Below, one piece after another: positions 42,905-54,131 of a stretch of 55,099 bases of DNA (within the stretch, counting starts at the first letter, position 1; each line of letters opens with the position of its first letter). The stretch is from Acanthamoeba sp. SK_2022b (lineage: Eukaryota; Discosea; Longamoebia; Acanthamoebidae). Below the pieces are notes generated by a model. That model had not been told where the DNA came from. It worked only from the letters and a program-made list of their open reading frames with translations, and made no database searches. The translations under genes were made by a program, and so were the position numbers. The DNA lies in the NCBI GenBank assembly GCA_027943245.1, contig JANDJZ010000272.1:1-55099 (forward strand), given 5' to 3'.

Positions 42905-45900
42905 CTAGTCGCGAGACTGGTTCTTGGCCTTCTTCTTGCTCGGGCTCTTCTCGATCTTGCTTCCGCCCTTCTCCTTCTTCTCCTTTTTCTCCTTCTTCTT
43001 CTCCTTGCGTGGGCTCTCCTCCTCCTTCTTCTGCTTCTTCTTCCGCTCCTTCTCCTCTGGCTTGTCCTCGAACTTGCGCTTCTTGCTCTCCTCCCCCTGT
43101 TGCCTGTCGTCGTGCCACTCTCGCCTGCCCCGCAGCTCCGCGCTCCACTTGTTGGGCGCCGGCGCCCGCGAGTGGCCGCTACCGCCCTCGCCGTACTGCT
43201 TCTCGCGGCGCTTGGCCCGCTTCTTGGCGTTGAGGTTGTAGTGGCGGTAGGGCGCGAGCTTCTTGAGGCTCACCCGCTTGTTGAGCTCGGCGTCGGGCAG
43301 CGTCAAGATCGTGTCGACGTCCATGCCGTAGGACTTGGGCTTCACCTGGCGGTACTTGAAGCGACACGGGATCTCGCCGGCGATGAGGTCCTCAAAGTCG
43401 AGCGCGTAGTACTTGGCCAGCAGCTCGTCCATCTTCTTCTTCTCTTCGGCCGCGGCCTGCTGGCCCTGGTCGGCCTCCTCCTCGCCCCCGTAGTATTCCT
43501 CCTCCCCGCCCTCGTAGTAGGCTTCCTCCTCCTCAAGCCGCTTCTGCTCGAGTTTTGACAAGAGAGAGAGAAAGAGAGAGCAAGTCAGCAAGAAGGAAGC
43601 CAACAAAATGGTGCGACGACGAGCGCAAATATGGACAAGAGGAAGAGGAGGCGCAACGCACGTTGCCGATGAGCGACCCGACGGTGTTCTGGAGGCCAAA
43701 CTTCTTGTCGTTCTCCTCGGAATCCTCGGTGAATGCCGGCAGCTCCTCGTCACCCTCCTGCGATCGTGAACCACCAAACTCCCATCAGTATTACTGAACC
43801 GTGTGTGGGCATGTGTGGAGTGTGGAGTGTGGCGTGTGGCGTGTGGATAAGAGAGTGCTGCTCGCGTACGCCTTCATAGTAATCGTCGTTGAAGGTGGAG
43901 GCCATCCTGTTGTCGTGCTCGTTGGGGTCGAACTCATCCTCCAAATAGTCCTCCGCGAATCCCAGGTCTGCGTGGCCACCACGCGCGTGTTCCATACGCT
44001 TTAGCGTCACGAACACGTGGCATGACGAGACATGAGTGGGTGGAGGGGATTTACCCGAGGCGCCGCTGATCTCCTGGATCTTGGAGAGCTGCTTCTTGAT
44101 GCTTTCCTTCATGAGGTTCTTGATTCGCTTCAGCTCCTCCTCCTTCTGGACGCGCTCCTTGGCCTTCTTCTCCTTCCGCTTCTCGCGCTTCTTGGCCCGC
44201 TTCGAGTCCTTCCTGCGCGCCGAGTCCTCGATCACGCGCGGATGCGAGACGATCTGGTCGCTTCCCCTGTACGTAGCGACCGCCGCCGTCAGTCTCGCCC
44301 AGCCAGGGGACACGCCAAGTCAGAGGCACGCACTCTTCGAGGTAGTGGAATGCGACGGCCTCCTGGTGCTTCATTTCGAACTCCTCCTGCTGTTCGATGG
44401 CCTCCTCGTCCTCCTCGTCCTGTGTGCGTTGGTTGTGGTTTGGTTGTTGCATTGGAATCAAGAGGGTCAAATGGGGTTGCGAGCAACAGCGCGGGTCCTC
44501 GAAGAAGGAGAGAGGGGGGGGGGAGTTGCTCACCTCCTGGAGGATCTGCTCGTAGGTGGGAATCTTGCCCTCCTCCTTGTCGATCCACCCATTGTTCAAA
44601 ATGTAGCTGCACCACAAACAAACAATTAATTCCAAAATAATCCAAAAGCTATAAAAAATAAGCCCTAAAAATGATAAAGAAAAAAACCATTACAAATACG
44701 CAGGAAGCCGTACTTGCGAAGGAACTTTTCGTTCTCGTCGAGGTCGCCGCCGAGCCAGAAGGAGGAGAGGACGTCGTCGCCGCTCCCCTGCTTCTTGCCG
44801 GTCCGCTTTTCCTCGGCCTTCCAGAACTCTTCGTCCTCCTTCTCCTCCTTCTCACGCTCGGCCTTGCTCTTGCTGCGCAGCTTGAGGAAGCCGTCCTCGT
44901 CCTCGTCCTCCTCCTCGCCGTCATCGGCCACCAGCTTCTCGCCGGCCTCCAGGAACTGCTTCTTCAGCATCTCTTGCTCTTCCACGTGCGAGAGCGCCTT
45001 GTGTTGGCCAGGCGGATGGCGATGAGCACAGATACAGGACAAAGAGGGTGAGCCCCACCGAGACCTGTGCGTGCGTGCGTGTGCGAGTGGTGTGGCGTGT
45101 TACCTTGGGGGCAGGCTTCTTGAAGCCTTCGTCCTCCTCGTCGCTCTCGAGCAGACCCTCGCTGCCCTCCTTGAGGAGAGTCTCACGGATAAAGTCCTTC
45201 AGCAGCACGGGCTTCTCCTTTGTACCACCGGCTTCGCGCTTCTTGGCCCTCAGCTGCTCCTCTATTATTAATTGAATTTAATTTAGTTTAGTTACAAAAA
45301 AATAAATAAAAATAAACGGGCTAAAGGTGGAAGGCAATGGCTGTGGACATGTGTACCATCGCTGGGCTTGATCACGGCGCCCTTGACGTAGTTCTTGAGG
45401 AGGAAGGGCTGCTTGGCCTTCGGGTCCTGCTGTAGTCGCAACCCGCCCGGGACATCACGCAGCGTGAGACACGCGGACAAAATAAATTAAATACGATTTA
45501 AAATACAACGACAAGGCAGTGAGCGGAGAGTGACAGGAGGAGAAGGTGCCGTAGGGGTGGGTTTGCTCTTGGACGGTACTTTGGCGGGGCCATTTCCTGC
45601 GTGGCGCACAACACACGATCGTGCGTGCACGAATGTGTTGGCTTCAAGAACTGCTGAAGGCGGTGGCCACGAGGGAGGGAGGCGGCGCACCTGCGGCGGC
45701 ACCATCGGCAGCGGGGCCGGGAGGGAAGAAGGTGAGGTCCTTCTCGTAGAGCTTGGGGTCCTTCTTGGCGAGGAGGGGAAGAATGCGGAGGAACTGGTCC
45801 TCGGCCAAGGGGTCGAGCAGCCCCACCTCGTCCTCTTCTTCATCGTCCGACTCGTCCGAGCTCAGCTCCTCCTCGAGCCTCTTGATCGTTTCCTTTGCTG

Positions 45901-46175
45901 CAGATATTTTATAAAATATATAAAAATTAATTTTAAAAACATAAACTTAAATAAATCCGAACGCAAAAGAACTAATCGCCGGAGCAGAGACAAAAGATTT
46001 GATTTGCGAGATTGTCAAAACCAAGAAGCGGAAGTGGGAGGGCACCTTGAGTGACTTCTTCACTCTTCTTTTTGCGTTCGTATTGCTTGGCAAAGTCTTC
46101 GTTGATGGTCAGCTGCATTTCGCCTTCGCCGTCATCATCTAGCAACCCCTTGCTCTTGGATGCCTGCTTCTTCAT
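42905..46175 (-). CDS. KRI1: KRI1-like ribosome biogenesis protein
   Basis: ATG at 46173-46175 (MKKQASKSKGLLDDDGEGEM) leads to LTINEDFAKQYERKKKSEEV, then EETIKRLEEELSSDESDDEE and EVGLLDPLAEDQFLRILPLL and KKDPKLYEKDLTFF. These follow KRI1 order (xxxFAxxYxxxK; LLKKKDPxIYxKDxTFF). Highly charged exons follow, with acidic WLGGDLDENEKFLRKYGFL and LEDEFDPNEHDNRMASTF. The C-terminal Kri1 domain reads LDFEDLIAGEIPCRFKYRQV, GMDVDTILTLPDAELNKRVS, LKKLAPYRHYN. A Lys/Glu tail ends NQSRD, TAG at 42905-42907. KRI1 is a nucleolar factor for 40S rRNA processing with Krr1. About nine exons. Confidence 0.87.
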
Positions 46176-46561
46176 CTCCTTTCTTCGAAATAAAACGGGT
46201 GCTACCTGTTGCTGATAAAGACCTCGCTTCGCTGTCCAGGCACACAAGCAAGCCAAGCTGCAAGGATGCAAGAACCCGCTCCGTCCCAAAGAAAGAAAAG
46301 AAAGAAAACGGAACATTTATGTCGACAAGCAAAGAGGGAAGCGGTTCGTCACAGAATTTCTGCGTGTTTTCGATCTTGAACACCAGTTGACCGTTGGAGC
46401 AGAAGGGGGGACTCAATTGATTGATCAAAATCACCTTGAAGAGAGCACCACCACCCAAACGCCCCTAGCATACGCGTCCTGGAGGCACCAGCACTGAAGG
46501 TAAGGGGAGGAGCGGATAATTCGATAAAATCATCAGCACGTAGCAGCAGCATTTTCACGAG
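46176..46561. promoter_or_regulatory. Shared divergent 5' region, KRI1 / FCP1
   Basis: 386 bp between starts, the longest divergent spacer. It has an A/G tract (AAAGAAAGAAAAGAAAGAAAAC, near 46288-46310). I see no gene in it. Short open frames (46349-46460) lack coding character. Confidence 0.35.
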
Positions 46562-47902
46562 ATGAGCAAGAAGAAGAGAAGCCATGAGGAGGATCCCGTG
46601 AAACGATTCGATGTCATTCTGCCGGCTGCCGCCTCGGCACAAGTGGTGCGGTGGAACGTGAAGGAGGGGAGCGAAGTACTCGAGGGCCAGGAGCTGTGCG
46701 TCTACATGGCCGACGGCACCCGCGACCTCCAGTTCCTTCGGTCGCCCTTCCCCTTCGAGGGCGTCATACGACATCTCCACCCAGAAAAGACCGAAGTCGC
46801 CCCTGGGTATTGCCTCCCTGCTCACGCCAACTCTTTTTTTTTTTTAAATTATAATATTTAATTAAGAACAAAATAAGACAATAAATGAACAGAACGCTGA
46901 CTGGGTGAGTGGGCGACAGCACGGCGGTGGCGGTGGTGGAATACTGCGCGCATGAGATGGTGTTTGCGGACCTCTGCGCCATTTGCGGCAAGACCGTCAG
47001 CAACTCCTCCGACAAGCAAGCCACCATCTCCCTCATTCCATCCCAGCCCGCCCTCACTGTCTCGCGCGCGGTACCTTGCTCGCGCCACACAGCCCCTTCT
47101 CCCCGAGCACGTCTCCTTTCTAACCAGGGTCGCGTCGACACGTTCCGCATGGACCAACGTCGCAGGTGGCGGAGCGAGACGCCGAGCGCACGGCGGAGCG
47201 GCTCGTGGCAGCCAAGAAGCTCTCCCTCGTCCTCGACTTGGATCAGACACTCGTGCACGCCACGCAGGCACCACTCCCCTTCTTTGCTCTCTCTCTCTCT
47301 CTCTCTCTCGGCCCAATGGATGGCGCTATGGATCGGTGCGTGTCATGTGCGATGTCCTGTCCACTCCTGACCGTGCATCGCGCCCTTCCCCGACAAACCA
47401 AATGGACCAGGATGCCGAGGTGGAGGCGCTGTTCGGAGAGGCGGCCGAGACCAAGGGCAACATCACGTGCGCGCAGCCCAACAATCCCGCGGTGGGCCCC
47501 GAGGACGTGCCGGCGGCCAACCTCTATCGCTTCACCCTCGAGGGCAACCCTCACAAGTTTTACCTCAAGCTGCGGTGCGTTTGCCCCTTCTCCTACCATC
47601 TGTCTCTTGGCCTCGGCCTCACATGTCTGACCGCGACCAGGCCCCACCTGGAGGAGTTCTTGCTGGGCGTGAAGGACCTGTTCGAGCTCCACATCTACAC
47701 GATGGGCTCCCGCTCCTACGCTCGCAAGGTATGCTCACGCACGAGAGTTGGCATGCGGGTCGGATGTGGTTGTGTGGCAAAGCGTGAGCGTGTAGTGGCC
47801 TCACCCGTGGGGTCACGCACGCAGGTGGCTCAGATCCTCGATCCCGAGCAGAAGCTCTTCCGCGAGAACATCGTCTCTCGAGACGAATGCGGGAGTACGT
47901 AC

Positions 47903-47970
<68 letters not shown>

Positions 47971-48335
47971 CGGCACAACGCGCGATCACCATGGGTTAAA
48001 TGCTGATCTATATGTGCCTTATCATGTCTCATACGGCAGACGTCATGAACTTGAAGAACCTGCAGCGGATATTCCCAGTCGACGACAGCATGGTGCTGAT
48101 CATTGACGATCGTGTCGACGTCTGGCAGACATCCAAGAACCTCATCAAGATCGAACCCTGTACGATGCATCCTCCTCCTCCAAATGGCACGCGCCAAATC
48201 GATCTCCCGACTGACCAACCGCGCGTGGGCTCTCCACCAGACTATTTCTTCAACGACGCCAAGGTCAACGCTCTGCCCAAGGACAAGGTGAGCACGCCAC
48301 CTTCTCCATAATTAACATCCGTCAACGCTAACCAT

Positions 48336-48397
<62 letters not shown>

Positions 48398-50710
48398 CTC
48401 TCTCTCTCTCTCTCTCCAAATAATACAGGAGGCTTCTCATCCTCACAGACACCCGGTGCGACAAGCCTTGCGCAGGTCCTCGACGGGCCAGGCCTCCGAC
48501 ATCACCACTTCCTCTTCTTCCTCTTCCTCCTCCTCGTCCAGCAAGCGCAAGCACGAGGAGAGCGACGACACAGCCGCGTCGCCATTGCCGCCGGCCTCCT
48601 CCTCCGCTCCCTCCGCCCCCGAGCCCGGGGGACGGCAGCTGCTGACCGCGCCCGTCGACCCGGCCGCGGCTGCGGTGGGCGAGCAGTCGTCGCCCCCGCC
48701 CGCGGTCAAGAAGCGGAAGATCGACATCTCCGGCATGCCCCGGTTCAAGAAGAAGCCCGCCGCCGCCGCCTCCAACGAGGGCAGCGCCGATGAGAAGAAC
48801 GCCCTGCCGACCGAGACCGAGGCCCCGCCTGCCGCACCAGAGGGGGAAGGGACCGCCGGCGAGAAGGCGAAGGAAAAGGAGGCCGACGCCGAGGCAACGC
48901 CAGCGCCGTCGACGGCTGAGGCGACAGCCGCGACGCCGTCGCCTTCGCCGTCGCCTTCGCCGTCAACAGAGGCGACTGCGGCGACGCCCCATATGCCCTA
49001 TCGGGAGGTGGCGCTGCGGGATGGCCATCTGCTGCACACCCTGCGCACGCTCCGCGAGGCCCACCGCCTCTTCTACGCGCCCGAGCCGGCAGCCGACGCG
49101 CCGACATCCGCCGCGGAGCAGGCGCAGGCGATCGCGTGGGAGGGGCGACCGCGCGACATCAAGTACTGCCTCCACGTCCAGCGGCGCCGCGTGCTCGATG
49201 GCGTGCACGTCTGCTTCTCCTCCATCTTCCCCACCGACAGCAAGCCCGAAACGTAGGCGCTCCACCAGTCCTCCTGCCTGCTCGCGCGCGCCGCGATCTG
49301 TCGACTCATGCGCCTCTCTTCTCTCCCCCCAAGGACTCCGCTGTGGCGACTAACCGAAGAGTTTGGCGCCAAATGCTCCAACACGCTCTCCCCGGAGATC
49401 ACTCACCTCGTCGCTCTCAATGTACACCTCACCCCCCCCCCCAACTACGACAGAGCATGGACGCAACCATTGACTCGATTGACCCGATTGACGGCCATCG
49501 ATTTTATGGCAACAGGAGCGAACGGACAAGGTCAAGGCAGCGCACGCGCGCGGCAACATTCACATCGTTCATCTCGAATGGTGGCCTCCCCCTCTCCGCG
49601 CCTTCAGCGGATCGCCCGAGCCTCCTCTCATGCCTATTTTGTGTGCGTGGGCGCGTGCAGGCTGTTGGAGAGCATCAGGACGTGGCGTCGACCGGAGGAG
49701 GCCCGGTACCGCAACCTGCCGGGGATCCCGGGCGTGAAGGCGGGCCTCGACCCCTACCAGGAGCACATCCGCATGCTCGAGATGTGCTACGTCCGCGACC
49801 TCGACAAGGTCCTCCTCGCCTTCCACGGCCCCAAGGTAACGCCATCGATGCCGTCGCGTGGTCGTGGTTTTCGTGGTCGTGGTCATCATGGTCGTGGTTT
49901 TTGTGGCCGTGGTTTTTGTGGCCGTGGTTTTCATTTTCGTGGTCTTTTGTGGTCGTGGGCTGACCTGTGGTTGGGTGGGGGCGTGGGTGAAGGAGGCGGA
50001 CGACGAGGAAGAGGTGTCGGACGCCGACCAGGACGAGTTCCTCAAGTGGGCGCTGAAAGACGGCGAAGGCGAGGAGGACGAGGAAGACGAAGAAGACGAA
50101 GAGGACAATGACGAGGAGAACGAAGAGGAGGAGGAGGGCACGACACGAAGCGGCAGGAGGGGGGTGACGGCGACGACATCGAGCATGCTGAAGAGGGCGG
50201 CCAAGGGGGGCGAGCAGGAGGAGGAGGAGGAGGCCCCGTCGGGGGAGGGCACGGAGTGGGAGGAGCTGGAGAGGCAGCTCGAGGAGGAGGGCGGCGAGGA
50301 TGGGCAGGAGATGGACTACTCCACGCTCTCCGCCCTCACGAACGACCACGACGACAGCATGGAGCAGGAGGGGAGAGGGATGGACGAAGAGGAGGACGAG
50401 GACAACGACGAGGATCGGTTCGATCGTCTGGCGGCGCTCGAGCGCCTCGAGGACGACGAGGAGGGGGAGGAGGACAACGGCAGGCGAGCCAAGTTTGGGG
50501 GCTTGTTCAACAGAAGCAAACAGAACGCGGCCAAGCACAAGGCCAAGCCCGCCAGAGACGACGACGACATGGAAGGCTTCGTACGTGGCTCTGACCGCTC
50601 CCCTTCGCCCCCCCCCAATAGGGCTAACTGTGCCCCTTGGGGAACAGGCCAACGACATCGAGAACGAGCTCTGGGACGACGATGACGACGAGAACGATGG
50701 CGACGATTGA
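46562..50710 (+). CDS. CTDP1: FCP1/CTDP1 RNA polymerase II CTD phosphatase
   Basis: ATG at 46562 (MSKKKRSHEEDPVKRFDVIL) starts the FCP1 N-terminal biotinyl-like fold: VVRWNVKEGSEVLEGQELCV and GVIRHLHPEKTEV. Next is VEYCAHEMVFADLCAICGKT. The FCPH phosphatase domain carries LVLDLDQTLVHAT (the DxDxT nucleophile motif, near 47230-47265), HLEEFLLGVKDLFELHIYTM, RENIVSRDECG and MVLIIDDRVDVW. A Ser/Ala/Pro-rich segment precedes a BRCT domain (RRVLDGVHVCFSSIFPTDSK; EFGAKCSNTLSPEITHLVAL; VHLEWL; LLESIRTWRRPEEARY). The end is a very acidic region finishing with ELWDDDDDENDGDD, as in other FCP1 proteins that bind TFIIF there. FCP1 removes Ser2 phosphate from the CTD to recycle polymerase II. Introns hold CAA and CA/CT repeats. 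Confidence 0.93.
47905..47970. repeat. (CAA)n trinucleotide repeat in an intron of FCP1
   Basis: About 66 bp of perfect CAA/ACA units, between the exon ending RENIVSRDECG and the exon starting DVMNLKNLQRIF. It would read as poly-Gln in one frame but lies between a GTACGT donor (47895) and an acceptor near 48041. Confidence 0.95.
48339..48416. repeat. (CA)n(CT)n compound microsatellite in an intron of FCP1
   Basis: About 55 bp of CA followed by about 23 bp of CT, ending just before the acceptor (TAATACAG, 48421-48428). Confidence 0.95.
49855..49965. repeat. CGTGGT-type minisatellite in an FCP1 intron
   Basis: Degenerate repeats of about 18-20 bp based on GTGGTCGTGGTTTTTGTGGC between the exon ending LLAFHGPK (donor at 49836) and the exon beginning with acidic EADDEEEVSD. 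In one frame it reads an RG/GF-rich peptide. Confidence 0.8.
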
Positions 50711-50779
50711 CGATCGAATGAGCTGAGATGTTGAGTTGTTGGAGTTATTTCTTTTTTTCTTTCTTATTTCCTTTCTTCT

Positions 50780-53596
50780 TTACACGAAGGTGGTCTTGCG
50801 TCGGGTGGTGGGTTTCTTGGTCGCCGTGGTTGATGCGGCGGGCGCGGCGGACGACGTGGAAGCCGACCGCGTGTGTCGGCTGAGCGAAAAGGTGGTCTGC
50901 CGCTTGCTCGACGACGACGACGCGGCAGAAGACGACGAGGCCGAGCTGCCCCGCACTGGGAACGATCGCGGCTTGGCCTCCCACAAGTCGTCTGCGGCTG
51001 AGTCCAGCTTCAGCTTGCCCTCCTCTTCATCACAATGGCCACAAGAGAAGAAGTCAGTCGTGAAGTGGCCGAGGGAGAGCTAAGGAGATATGAGAGAGAG
51101 AGAGAGAGAGTGCATGACGAGGGGCGCACCTCCTTTGGTGGCGTCGCGTAGCCAGGCCTCCGTCTCCTCGGAGGGCTTGCCGTCGTCCTCCACACACGCG
51201 ATCACGTGGGATCGCTTGGCTCGCCCCGCCTCGGCGTGCCCGGCTTCGCTCGCCGCCCCCGCGTTCTGCTCAGGGAGCGAGTGAGCGAGTGAGCGGCGAC
51301 GACGTGGCCTGTGTGGGCCTAACGAACCTTGGAGAACTTCTTGAAGTTGGGGGCGGCCGAAGGCTGGAGCGGTCGCGCAAGCAGGCGCTTGTTGGCCGTC
51401 ACCATCAGTCGCTCCACGGGCGGCGCCTTGGGCCTCGACTCGCCCTCCTCGGCCTCATCGTGGCCAAGGCCGCCGCCTCCTCCTTCACCTGCAGCCGTCG
51501 CCGTCGCCGTTGTCGCATTCGTCGCGACCTCACCCTTGGCTTTCTTGCTGTGCACAGCGTCGTCCCGCGCGTCGTCGACCTCGGCCTCGGTCGCAGCCGC
51601 AAGGCCGCCGGCCTCATCGCGGGGCGCCTCCGTGTCCGCTTTTCGCTTCTTCTGATTTCCCGCCGTCATCGACGCCGGCAGCTGCAGGACCCTGCGCTTC
51701 TTGGACTGCGGCTGCACCTCGTCCGTATCCGCCTCTGCCGCCGTTGTCCTCGCCGCCACGGTCGTCGCCTGCTGAGCCTTGGACACCGAGGCCGCGCCCT
51801 CTCCGTGCTTGCGCTTGCCCGCCGCCTCCCTCGCGCCCGCCCTGGTCGTCCTGTCCTCCTCCACGGAGTCGGCGACCTCGACGACGGCGACAGCGGAAGG
51901 CGCTGGTGCTCGGCCATCGACGACGCCAACGACGTCGTCTGCCCGCTCGTCGGTCTCATCGAGCACGATGACCGGCGCCGGACCGGGCGGGGTCGCCTTC
52001 TTTGCGTTCTTGGCGCTGTCGACACCTACGAGAGGAGGGGAGGCAGGGAGGGGCGCAGGGTTGCAGTGAGCGGAGACGTCGCGGAGGATGATCGCCGATG
52101 CGACCTCGGCCGCGGGTATGGCCTGCACTCCGGCCCTCCGGAACTGTTCCACCTTGCGTCGCGCCTCCCTGTCCTCCTCCGTCGCCTCCTCACCGGCCTC
52201 CTGCTACACAACAAATATTCAAAAAAATATTTAAAACAAAGTAAATAAGACAAAATAAATAAAACAAAGAACAATATTTTGTAAAAATAAAATAAAATAA
52301 ATAATTAAGGGGTGGACGTACGGGAGGAAGGATGACGCAGGCTCGGCGGTGCAGGCGGTAGAACTGATCGCTCTCGCCTCCCAGGGACTCAACCACACGG
52401 CCGCCGAGCGCGGCGACGAGCCCTCCCAGCTCGGCCTGTGGCACACGACATGGGCGGGAGGAGGAAGAGGGGGAGAGGTCAGCACGCGGCGCGAGGGGGG
52501 GTGACCCCGTGGGCCAAGGGAAAGAACCTGGCGGCTGGACATGATGACGAACGTCTTGCCATCGAACAGATTAGCCAGCCTCGCGGGCGAGGCGAGCTGC
52601 GCCTCTACGGCGCTGACCTCGGCCTTCACCTTTCCCTTCACCTGTGGCGCGTATCTGTGCCGTGTGCGTGCGTGTGTCATGCGTCAACGCCAAGCCTCGT
52701 TGTTTGCGCGCGCGCGCGTGGGCATGACGTACTCGGCGGCGGGAGGAAGCGGTGCCGAGAGCGCAGTGCGGTCGACAACGGCCTGAAGGTAGGCAGGGGT
52801 GACGATGGGCAGCCCGCGCGCGAGCGAATGCAGGAGCTGAACGACGGCCGGCGACGGCGACGACGGCGACAAGTCGATATCCTTCATCACGCTCACGGTC
52901 GCCTCCTCCGGCCCGTACGCCACATGGCCTCCTGACGATCCGATCCCACTCAACCGGGTGAGCGTGAGCCCCAGCTACATCGCCGCCCATAGTCGGAGAG
53001 GGAGGCGCACCGAGCTTGTGAAGGCACTTGAGAATGAGGGCCTGCTCCTCGCGAGCGAACGTGCCGGCGTTGCGTGCGCCCCAGTAGGCCACGAGCGGGA
53101 CGAAGGAGAGGCGGTAGGCGTCCTGGTTGACGCCGAACTTGAGCTCGTCGCCCGCCGCGAGGCGAATGGACTCGCCCGCGGTCATCTTGGCGCCGTTGTG
53201 AAGAGTGCCGAAGCGCGACTTGTCGGTGATGCTCACCCGCGGCTGGCGTTCGGGCAGGGCCAGGTTCTCCTTGGGGTGGACCACCTCCAGCTCGGCGTGC
53301 AGGCGCGACACGGACTTGTCGCTCAACGCTATCCCGCACCCTGAGAGCCCCCCCCACCAAATATGAACAACAAAGCTGGAGAGGATGGGAAGCGTTGGAT
53401 AGAAGGAGTGGCACTGAGGTGCACCTTTACGGCCTACTGTGTGCTTGCCCGGTGGCAGGTAGTACACAACCTCTGCATTCATTTTTTTAAATCATGATTA
53501 AAAAATAATCATCTTCGCTTTTCTGTTCTGAGGGTGATATGCGAAGCACGCACCTGAGCCAGTGCTTTCGTGGGGCGTGAGGGTGAGGATCCACAT
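50780..53596 (-). CDS. NBN: Nibrin (NBN/NBS1), MRN complex subunit
   Basis: The first exon, 53554-53596, encodes MWILTLTPHESTGS and splices to EVVYYLPPGKHTVGRKG, which matches the MW... start of nibrin. FHA domain: GIALSDKSVSRLHAELEVV, DKSRFGTLHNGAKM, GDELKFGVNQDAYRLSFVPL. BRCT pair region: SLARGLPIVTPAYLQAVVD, ANLFDGKTFVIMSSRQ, LGGLVAALGGRVVESLGGES. Then comes AGVQAIPAAEVASAIILRDV and a long low-complexity region. C-terminal motifs: NFKKFSKV (near 51328-51350, MRE11-binding in the family), EAWLRDATKGG (near 51130-51170) and AADDLWEAKP (near 50978-51000, like the ATM-binding ADDLFRYNP). It ends with a Ser/Arg tail RRKTTFV, stop at 50780-50782. NBN recruits MRE11-RAD50 to double-strand breaks. 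Confidence 0.9.
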
Positions 53597-53829
53597 CTCC
53601 CACAACAGATATGCTAGAGGGCGACACGTTTGGTGTTATTTGATTTTATTGAATGCTTAGAAATGTTTAAAACACAAATGGCGCGAAGGTTGCGTTGCTT
53701 TTCACAATCTGACAAGCCGTGGCGGTAGGCTCGCCCTCCACGTAGGCAGCTCTCTGGGCATCAAACCAACCCATAAAAGTGAATCGGTGGTGATTTGTGT
53801 TTCATTATTTTTCTCGCACGCCACCGCAG
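53597..53829. promoter_or_regulatory. Shared divergent 5' region, NBN / small membrane protein
   Basis: 233 bp between starts, with an A/T-rich stretch (TTATTTGATTTTATTGAATG, near 53636-53656). Confidence 0.35.
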
Positions 53830-54131
53830 ATGATGCAGCCTGACCAAATGTTGGTGCTCTACGCGATAATCGGAGGCCTGGTGGCCCTCGTGATCGCTCT
53901 TTACTATAATTCACAACAGAAGTCCATCCGCGTCAGCCAGCTGCACAAGGAACTGCGGCACGTCACAGAACAACTCGAGTCCACCCAACAGCAGCTAAAG
54001 ATCAAGGAAAAGCTTTATGAGGGTATGGCCACCACTGGCACTTTCATTTTAGATCTCTTCTCTCACTTACTTGCTCCACAGGCGCTACTCCTTCCCTTCT
54101 CCCTTCTCGCCCGCCCCACCTGATTAATTAA
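53830..54131 (+). CDS. Small single-pass membrane protein with coiled coil, unknown
   Basis: Two exons (53830-54022, 54082-54131) encode about 80 residues. MMQPDQMLVLYAIIGGLVAL and VIALYY form one hydrophobic helix close to the N-terminus. A basic/Gln-rich coiled coil follows (VSQLHKELRHVTEQLESTQQ, QLKIKEKLYEG), and a short Pro/Leu tail ends PPHLIN at TAA 54129-54131. The GGTATGG donor and TTGCTCCACAG acceptor keep frame (YEG|ATPSLL). The family is unknown. The protein is of the size of tail- or signal-anchored organelle tethers. An upstream 5' UTR intron is possible, since CCACCGCAG stands right before the ATG. Confidence 0.55.

Noticed and set aside
47885..48106. Poly-Gln coding repeat in FCP1
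   Set aside because: The CAA array lies between a good donor at 47895 and an acceptor near 48041. Removing it restores phosphatase-domain sequence.
51289..52248. Long forward frame opposite NBN
   Set aside because: Antisense shadow of the Ala/Lys-rich NBN central region; the reverse strand carries NBN motifs.
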